From positions 1-10,621 of the forward strand of contig CAJOQF010000074.1 in assembly GCA_905236295.1 (NCBI GenBank): DNA of 10,621 bases, in the 5' to 3' direction. A program made the position numbers and the translations under genes. Each line of letters starts with the position of its first letter. Within the stretch, counting starts at the first letter, position 1. Source of the DNA: an uncultured Eubacterium sp. (GTDB lineage Bacteria > Bacillota > Clostridia > Lachnospirales > Lachnospiraceae). Shown piece by piece: positions 7,801-10,621 of the stretch. Below the pieces are notes generated by a model. That model made no database searches. It was not told where the DNA came from and saw only the letters and a program-made list of their open reading frames with translations.

Positions 7801-8261
7801 AGGATCTTGTCGTAGGTTCCGTCTTCTTTCAGCTTGAGTAAAAACTTGCTGTACTCATCGCAGAGAGCTTTGCCCTTTTTTGTCTTTGAGAAGATGGCAC
7901 CGGCCTTCATGCCCTGAGTAAGCTTTTCGGGAATATATGTAATATCCGGATTTTCAGCCATCATATACATTAAAATTGCGTCAGAATCAGCAAACGCGTC
8001 AATTTTCTTGGATCTGAGCGCACTTACAACATCGGACCGATTGTCGTAGTAAAAGAATTCGGCATCCGGAAATCTCTCCTGAGCCTGAATCGCCTGAACA
8101 CTTCCGGTCAAAACACCGATCTTACTGTGTTCGAGATCAGATAGAGAGGAATAGCTGACAGTGGAAGACTGTTTTTTGGCAGTTGTGCATCCTGCGCTAA
8201 ACATCATGATCGATACCAGGGCCATAATAAATAGAGCTATTAGTTTCCTTCTGTTTTTCAT
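4839..8261 (-). CDS. All-in-one polar amino-acid ABC importer (binding lobes, permease and ATPase fused)
   Basis: Predicted membrane-bound importer of 1140 aa, probably working as a homodimer. ATG at 8261 is chosen because AGGGGAC lies just upstream and the protein then begins with a lipoprotein signal (hydrophobic 7-21, FSAGC with Cys25). Solute-binding lobes of the SBP_bac_3 type fill 47-513. A HisM/GlnP-like permease spans about 538-735 with about five membrane segments and the EAA loop (EAVPKGQARAAKAMG, 637-651). The ATPase spans about 780-1018 with all motifs intact: Walker A GPSGTGKST (812-820), Q-loop Q862, signature LSGGQQQR (915-922), Walker B ILFDEP (936-941) and switch H972. Residues 1022-1140 are an extra tail. 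Fusing two binding domains to a permease resembles lactococcal GlnP, but here the ATPase is also joined. The frame is open throughout. Substrate is unproven; cystine, glutamine or another polar amino acid is possible. It is divergent from the iscS operon. Confidence 0.93.
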   Translation of the reverse strand: MKNRRKLIALFIMALVSIMMFSAGCTTAKKQSSTVSYSSLSDLEHSKIGVLTGSVQAIQAQERFPDAEFFYYDNRSDVVSALRSKKIDAFADSDAILMYMMAENPDITYIPEKLTQGMKAGAIFSKTKKGKALCDEYSKFLLKLKEDGTYDKILDKWFGGDTSKQTVIDPDTLSGKNGTLNVAVDSTMVPFIFIKDEKLVGLDVDFITMFCKEKGYALKMDSMTFAGILPAVSSGKADLACGGIAYTAERAESVYFAEPTFEGGSVLAILNTNASSPALTLQELKEPGRKIAVLTGSDLYDSAIKYFPDAECLSYDTFADEFNTLNTGKADAAFAYTDMVATIPTTYPNITSLPEPIATFNYSFATQKNDAGEKLANEMSEHFAKLKDSGKFKELRDKWDNSNGKNVMENYTFDGKNGKLKVATTGVFENNSFYIGDELTGMFIELINSYCAEYGYIPEFETMPFASEIAGLNAGTYDIIADYVTQTPDRLESANLTEPFYSSSIYAFVQVADKKDSGNFFTSLKQSFIKNFVREGRWKMIISGLLTTLALSALAGLIGTGLGALICFLRMRKNKVAVVISDIYIRIFRGIPIVVLLLVLNYVIFTEADFPAFWVCVIGFALDFSAYTSEMFRNGIEAVPKGQARAAKAMGFSNFHGFRKVVFPQALIHIIPVYTGQFIALVKLTSVAGYISVMDLTRAADIIRSRTYEAFFPLILTAVIYFILSVILIALLNRLEKKIKPGSRRIGELKKLMDKYNSGKIKATNTSVVLSDTGEKRVLYKISHLMKRYENVTPIKDISCEIKTGDVIAIIGPSGTGKSTFLNMLNQLETTDGGEILFKGDSILKHGYDLKALRRQVGMVFQSFFLFSHLTIVENIMLAQIELLGRSKEDALVHSMEVLNKVGLAEKAMNYPSELSGGQQQRVAIARQVAMDPEMILFDEPTSALDPTTIEEVLAVIRNLAKNGKTMVIVTHEMNFARDVSNRVFYLDEGTIYEEGTPKQIFNAPEKEKTRLFIKRLKAITIPIKGTHFDFGGAISQIEAFGHRQVLEHAITRRMISITEELGLEIFQEHFGKNTDAFLTFEYEETTGKIILKAEYIGEEMNIREEGDSISIAMIQNILQNIEYKYENGKGIIEGVVRSN
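4842..5198 (-). other. C-terminal tail of the importer, possible degenerate GHKL/RsbW-like domain
   Basis: Residues 1022-1140 follow the ATPase and are not part of a standard ABC ATPase. The predicted order is helix (ITEELGLEIFQEHF, 1058-1071), strands (FLTFEYEETTGKIILKAEY, 1078-1096), then helix and strand (IQNILQNIEYKYENGKGIIE). This resembles the order in RsbW-type ATPases, but the N-box Asn expected in the first helix is absent, so it probably does not bind ATP in the normal way. The fold is inferred by eye and may be wrong; a regulatory role would be a guess. Confidence 0.4.
6723..7394 (-). repeat. Internal repeat, copy 2 (lobe II then lobe I)
   Basis: Residues 290-513. They start with KIAVLTGS, have YFPDAE and RDKWD (396-400), then GKNGKLKVAT and a lobe I segment with TPDR (R490). 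The lobe I here is more diverged: the usual GxDVD-like strand reads GMFIEL (441-446) instead of GLDVDF (201-206) as in copy 1. The repeat ends at the first permease segment. Confidence 0.75.
7395..8123 (-). repeat. Internal repeat, copy 1 (lobe II then lobe I)
   Basis: Residues 47-289 of the importer. They begin with KIGVLTGS and FPDAE and continue through a KW-ending helix (LDKWFGG, 154-160). They then pass through GKNGTLNVAV into a lobe I segment with TAER (R250). Copy 2 aligns with it by eye along its length, with many identities such as K-I-x-V-L-T-G-S, F-P-D-A-E and D-K-W. Confidence 0.75.
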
Positions 8262-8335
8262 AAATGTCCCCTTTCTTATACGATAATCCGGTTGTGGTAA
8301 ACAAACACGGAAAAGCTGGCAATTACGCCCGATAT

Positions 8336-8348
8336 TTGATACTATCAA
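8336..8348. promoter_or_regulatory. Perfect palindrome, possible operator of the importer gene
   Basis: TTGATA and TATCAA are perfect inverted 6-bp arms around one central base. The site lies about 4-16 bases after the predicted transcription start of the importer (near 8352), a common place for a repressor. No known regulator can be named from it. Confidence 0.4.
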
Positions 8349-8358
8349 GGTTATGTTT

Positions 8359-8387
8359 ATTATACTTTAAAATAAAATCCACGTAAA
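8359..8387 (-). promoter_or_regulatory. Sigma-A promoter of the ABC importer gene
   Basis: On the minus strand -35 TTTACG (8382-8387), a 17-nt spacer and a perfect -10 TATAAT (8359-8364) predict a start near 8352 and a leader of about 90 nt before ATG 8261. AT-rich DNA upstream of the -35 box could act as an UP element. I see no T-box or other riboswitch-like fold in the leader. Confidence 0.65.
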
Positions 8388-8414
8388 ATATTTTTTGCTT
8401 TATTACAAAACCTA

Positions 8415-8443
8415 TTGACACGGTAGGCGAATATGTGTATAAT
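8415..8443 (+). promoter_or_regulatory. Full-consensus sigma-A promoter of the iscS operon
   Basis: TTGACA (8415-8420), a 17-nt spacer and TATAAT (8438-8443) match the vegetative consensus at all 12 positions. The start would be near 8450, giving a leader of about 25 nt before the GTG at 8476. Such a promoter implies strong basal transcription unless repressed. The -35 box is 27 bp from the -35 box of the divergent importer. Confidence 0.85.
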
Positions 8444-8460
8444 CCGATTAATTTCAGTTG

Positions 8461-8478
8461 AGAGGAGAAATAATCGTG
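8461..8478 (+). promoter_or_regulatory. Ribosome binding site and GTG start of iscS
   Basis: AGAGGAG (8461-8467) ends 8 nt before GTG at 8476-8478. Starting there gives an N-terminus of MIYADNAATT, matching the common cysteine desulfurase start. An upstream in-frame TTG at 8458 would place the ribosome binding site inside the coding region and is rejected. Confidence 0.85.
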
Positions 8479-9660
8479 ATATACGCAGATAACGCCGCAA
8501 CCACAAAGATGAGCGAAAAAGCTATCAATACCATGGTTGCTATGATGAATGAAACTTACGGAAATCCATCAAGCCTTTATGAGGTAGGACAAAAAGCAAA
8601 GGAAGTGCTTGAGGACGCAAGAAAGCAGATAGCAGAGAAGATAAATGCGGATCCCAAGGAAATCTATTTCACATCCGGAGGAAGCGAAGCTGATAATCAG
8701 GCGATTCTTTCAGCAGCCAAGCTCGGAGAGAAAGATGGGAAAAAGCACATTGTATCATCTGTTTTTGAACATCATGCAGTACTTCATACCTTAGAGAGAC
8801 TGAAAAAAGAAGGATTTGAGATCACACTTGTTGAGGTTCATGATGACGGTCTTGTTCGACCGGAGGAAGTTGAGGCGGCACTCAGAGATGACACCTGCCT
8901 GGTGACGATAATGTACGCCAACAACGAGATAGGAACCATCCAGCCGATCAAAGAGATAGGTGAGATATGCAGAAAGAGAAACATTCTCTTCCATACGGAT
9001 GCGGTACAGGCGATCGGACATGTACCGATTGATGTTGAGAAGGAAAACATAGACATGCTCAGTGCTTCGGCACACAAGTTCCACGGACCGAAGGGAGTAG
9101 GTTTCCTCTATGTAAAGAGAGGCATACGCCTGACAAACCTCATCGAGGGTGGAGCACAGGAGAGGGGCAAGCGCGCCGGAACCGAAAATGTGCCGGGCAT
9201 AGCAGCGATGGCGGTAGCGCTTGAGGATGCGTGCCGGAACATTGAGAAAAATGCAAAGAATGTAGGAGAAAAGAGAGATAAGCTTATCAAAGCTTTGGGA
9301 GAGATCCCGCACTCTGCATTGAACGGAGACAGCACAAAGAGACTTTACGGAAACGTAAGCTTCTGCTTTGAGGGAATAGAGGGAGAGTCACTGTTACTTC
9401 TCCTTGATGACAAGGGCATACAGGCATCTTCGGGAAGTGCGTGTACTTCCGGTTCTCTCGATCCGAGCCATGTAATGCTTGCTATAGGAAGACCGCACGA
9501 GGTTGCACACGGATCATTAAGACTCAGCATCGGGGATGACATCACAGACAAAGATGTTGATTATATAGTAGATTCAGTAAAAGAAGTAGTTGAATACCTG
9601 AGAGGAATTTCTCCGGTCTGGGGAGATTTAAAAGCAGGAAACAGAGAGTATATACTGTAG
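8476..9660 (+). CDS. iscS: Cysteine desulfurase, IscS/NifS type
   Basis: PLP enzyme of 394 aa in the cytoplasm. It removes sulfur from L-cysteine to give alanine and a protein-bound persulfide, which it hands to the scaffold for Fe-S cluster assembly. Fold type I motifs are intact: ADNAATT near the N-terminus, EHHAV (98-102) with the His that stacks on PLP, HTDAVQAIGH (173-182), the PLP Schiff-base Lys201 in SAHKFHGPKG, RAGTENVPG (233-241), and the catalytic Cys323 in SSGSACTSGSLDPSH. The loop around this Cys is long, as in the group I (IscS/NifS) enzymes, not the SufS type. The next gene, an IscU/NifU scaffold, starts 9 bp downstream, and its ribosome binding site overlaps the iscS stop (TAGGAGG), which points to coupled expression. 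No iscR gene precedes it in this window. Confidence 0.96.
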   Translation: MIYADNAATTKMSEKAINTMVAMMNETYGNPSSLYEVGQKAKEVLEDARKQIAEKINADPKEIYFTSGGSEADNQAILSAAKLGEKDGKKHIVSSVFEHHAVLHTLERLKKEGFEITLVEVHDDGLVRPEEVEAALRDDTCLVTIMYANNEIGTIQPIKEIGEICRKRNILFHTDAVQAIGHVPIDVEKENIDMLSASAHKFHGPKGVGFLYVKRGIRLTNLIEGGAQERGKRAGTENVPGIAAMAVALEDACRNIEKNAKNVGEKRDKLIKALGEIPHSALNGDSTKRLYGNVSFCFEGIEGESLLLLLDDKGIQASSGSACTSGSLDPSHVMLAIGRPHEVAHGSLRLSIGDDITDKDVDYIVDSVKEVVEYLRGISPVWGDLKAGNREYIL

Positions 9661-9669
9661 GAGGATATT

Positions 9670-10041
9670 ATGGCATTATATAGTGAAAAAGTAATGGATC
9701 ATTTCAGAAACCCGAGAAATGTAGGTGTACTCGAGGATGCGAACGGCGTCGGAGAGGTAGGCAACGCAAAGTGCGGAGACATCATGAAGATGTACTTGAA
9801 GATTGAGAACAATATTATCGAAGATGTCAAGTTTGAGACTTTCGGATGTGGAAGCGCGATAGCATCAAGCTCAATGGCTACGGAGCTTATCAAGGGCAAA
9901 TCCGTAGATGACGCTATGAAACTCACAAACAAGGCAGTTGCCGAGGCACTCGACGGACTTCCGGACTACAAGATGCACTGTTCGGTGCTCGCCGAGGAGG
10001 CTATCAAATCCGCCCTCGACGACTACCACAGCAGAAACTAG
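9670..10041 (+). CDS. iscU: Fe-S cluster assembly scaffold, IscU/NifU N-terminal type
   Basis: Scaffold of 123 aa on which [2Fe-2S] or [4Fe-4S] clusters are built from IscS-derived sulfur before transfer to apo-proteins. The three cluster ligand cysteines are present: C35 in AKCGD with D37, C60 in FGCGSAIASSS, and C104 in MHCSVLA with H103. The N-terminal YSEKVMDHFRNPRNVG block is characteristic of the family. The protein is a stand-alone IscU-like domain; the C-terminal ferredoxin and Nfu parts of nitrogen-fixation NifU are absent, so a housekeeping role is likely. The LPPVK chaperone-recognition motif of proteobacterial IscU is not seen (the region reads DYKMHC), consistent with Firmicutes proteins that lack an adjacent hscBA. 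AGGAGG lies 5 nt before ATG. It is commonly called nifU in clostridial annotations. Confidence 0.95.
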   Translation: MALYSEKVMDHFRNPRNVGVLEDANGVGEVGNAKCGDIMKMYLKIENNIIEDVKFETFGCGSAIASSSMATELIKGKSVDDAMKLTNKAVAEALDGLPDYKMHCSVLAEEAIKSALDDYHSRN

Positions 10042-10076
10042 ATAGTAATAAATATATGACATGATGTACTTAAAGG

Positions 10077-10106
10077 TTCGGCAAAGATATGAAAAGTAAC
10101 TATTAA
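10077..10106 (+). promoter_or_regulatory. Weak candidate promoter before metY
   Basis: TTCGGC (10077-10082), an 18-nt spacer and TATTAA (10101-10106) lie in the 93-nt gap between iscU and metY. Both boxes are weak. No terminator is visible in the gap, so metY could instead be read from the iscS promoter. Confidence 0.22.
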
Positions 10107-10134
10107 CGAGATATAAGAAAAGGGGAACATTATT

Positions 10135-10621
10135 ATGAGTAATTACAAATTTGAAACACTTCAGCTTCACGTAGGACAGGAGAATCCGGATCCGGCATCG
10201 GATGCACGCGCGGTTCCGATTTACCAGACAACTTCTTATGTGTTCAGAGACAGTCAGCATGCCGCAGACAGATTCGGTCTTGCTGATGCCGGCAACATTT
10301 ACGGCAGACTCACAAACTCTACACAGGATGTCCTTGAGAAGAGACTCGCTGCTTTAGAGGGCGGCAGCGCCGCACTTGCGCTTGCTTCAGGAGCAGCTGC
10401 GATCACCTATACTATTGAGGCTCTTGCCGCAAACGGCGGACATATCGTTGCACAGAAGACAATTTACGGCGGAAGTTATAACCTCCTTGCACATACACTT
10501 CCGCAGTATGGCATTGAGACTACATTTGTTGATGCACATAACCTTTCAGAGGTTGAAGGCGCAATCAAGGATAACACAAGAGCAATTTATATTGAGACTC
10601 TTGGAAATCCTAACAGCGACA
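10135..10621 (+). CDS. metY: O-acetylhomoserine sulfhydrylase (MetY-like), 3' end beyond window
   Basis: PLP enzyme of the Cys/Met metabolism family. The expected reaction is O-acetylhomoserine plus sulfide to homocysteine, the direct sulfhydrylation route to methionine. Only 162 codons are present. They start MSNYKFETLQLHVGQ and include PIYQTTSYVF (28-37), the YGRLTNST block with Y56 and R58 (PLP-phosphate contacts in relatives), EGGSAALALASGAAA and the ETLGNPNSD motif at the right edge. The PLP-binding Lys lies past the window. The GQENPDP start and the ASGAAAI segment favour the MetY branch over cystathionine gamma-synthase or gamma-lyase, but specificity needs the missing part. AGGGG 9 nt upstream supports this ATG. 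It lies 93 bp after iscU, possibly in the same operon. Confidence 0.9.
   Translation, partial: MSNYKFETLQLHVGQENPDPASDARAVPIYQTTSYVFRDSQHAADRFGLADAGNIYGRLTNSTQDVLEKRLAALEGGSAALALASGAAAITYTIEALAANGGHIVAQKTIYGGSYNLLAHTLPQYGIETTFVDAHNLSEVEGAIKDNTRAIYIETLGNPNSD

Noticed and set aside
8262..8348. A 29-residue N-terminal extension of the ABC importer from an ATG at 8348
   Set aside because: The extension would precede a clear lipoprotein signal peptide, and the ATG at 8261 has its own ribosome binding site. The 8348 ATG also lies almost at the predicted transcription start.
8417..8438. ACAC...GTGT half-sites over the iscS promoter as an IscR-type operator
   Set aside because: The arms are only four bases, the spacer has no symmetry, and it does not resemble IscR sites I know.
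8791..9312. A 173-codon open frame on the minus strand opposite iscS
   Set aside because: It lies wholly antisense to a fully supported cysteine desulfurase, has no ribosome binding site or recognisable domain, and is a by-product of codon use on the other strand.
10042..10134. S-box (SAM) riboswitch or T-box before metY
   Set aside because: The 93-nt gap is too short for either element and shows no terminator hairpin or conserved core.
10042..10134. Rho-independent terminator after iscU
   Set aside because: No GC-rich stem followed by a T-run is present, so read-through to metY is more likely.
1..10621. Mobile element, phage, CRISPR, toxin-antitoxin or defence system
   Set aside because: No transposase, integrase, direct-repeat array or small paired ORFs with ribosome binding sites were seen; all sizeable genes belong to metabolic, regulatory or transport families.

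Overview
The window looks like a chromosomal stretch of a low-to-moderate G+C Firmicute, most likely a member of the Clostridia close to Lachnospiraceae. This rests on strong AGGAGG-type ribosome binding sites, sigma-A-like promoters with 17-nt spacers, short gene spacing and the kinds of protein families present. It is inferred by eye; no species can be assigned. I see no tRNA, rRNA, insertion sequence, phage gene, CRISPR array or riboswitch.

Layout: (1) 1-1308, minus strand: the N-terminal 436 codons of a membrane-bound diguanylate cyclase that runs off the left edge. (2) 1309-1489: a divergent intergenic region with one candidate promoter on each strand. (3) 1490-4824, plus strand: a tight three-gene operon of an aldo/keto reductase with two C-terminal [4Fe-4S] motifs, an RpiR-type SIS-domain regulator with a TTG start, and an HI0933-family flavoprotein whose ATG overlaps the regulator's stop. 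(4) 4839-8261, minus strand, convergent with that operon: a single 1140-residue lipoprotein that fuses substrate-binding lobes, a permease, an ATPase and a C-terminal GHKL-like tail, making an all-in-one polar amino-acid ABC importer. (5) 8262-8475: a compact divergent control region. (6) 8476-10621, plus strand: a cysteine desulfurase (IscS/NifS type), an IscU/NifU scaffold and the start of an O-acetylhomoserine sulfhydrylase (MetY) cut by the right edge.

How they fit together: the right-hand operon joins sulfur mobilisation from cysteine and Fe-S cluster assembly to sulfur amino-acid synthesis. The divergently transcribed importer could plausibly bring in a related amino acid such as cystine or glutamine, but its substrate cannot be read from the sequence. 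The left operon is a redox cluster with its own regulator, which may respond to a phosphosugar-like ligand.

The most unusual object is the ABC importer. Its substrate-binding lobes are ordered II-I-II-I after the lipoprotein signal: a complete binding protein in the middle, with the two halves of a second one split to either side. Each half keeps its expected ligand-contacting Arg or Asp. The protein also has a C-terminal domain that resembles an anti-sigma/GHKL fold without an obvious ATP-binding Asn.
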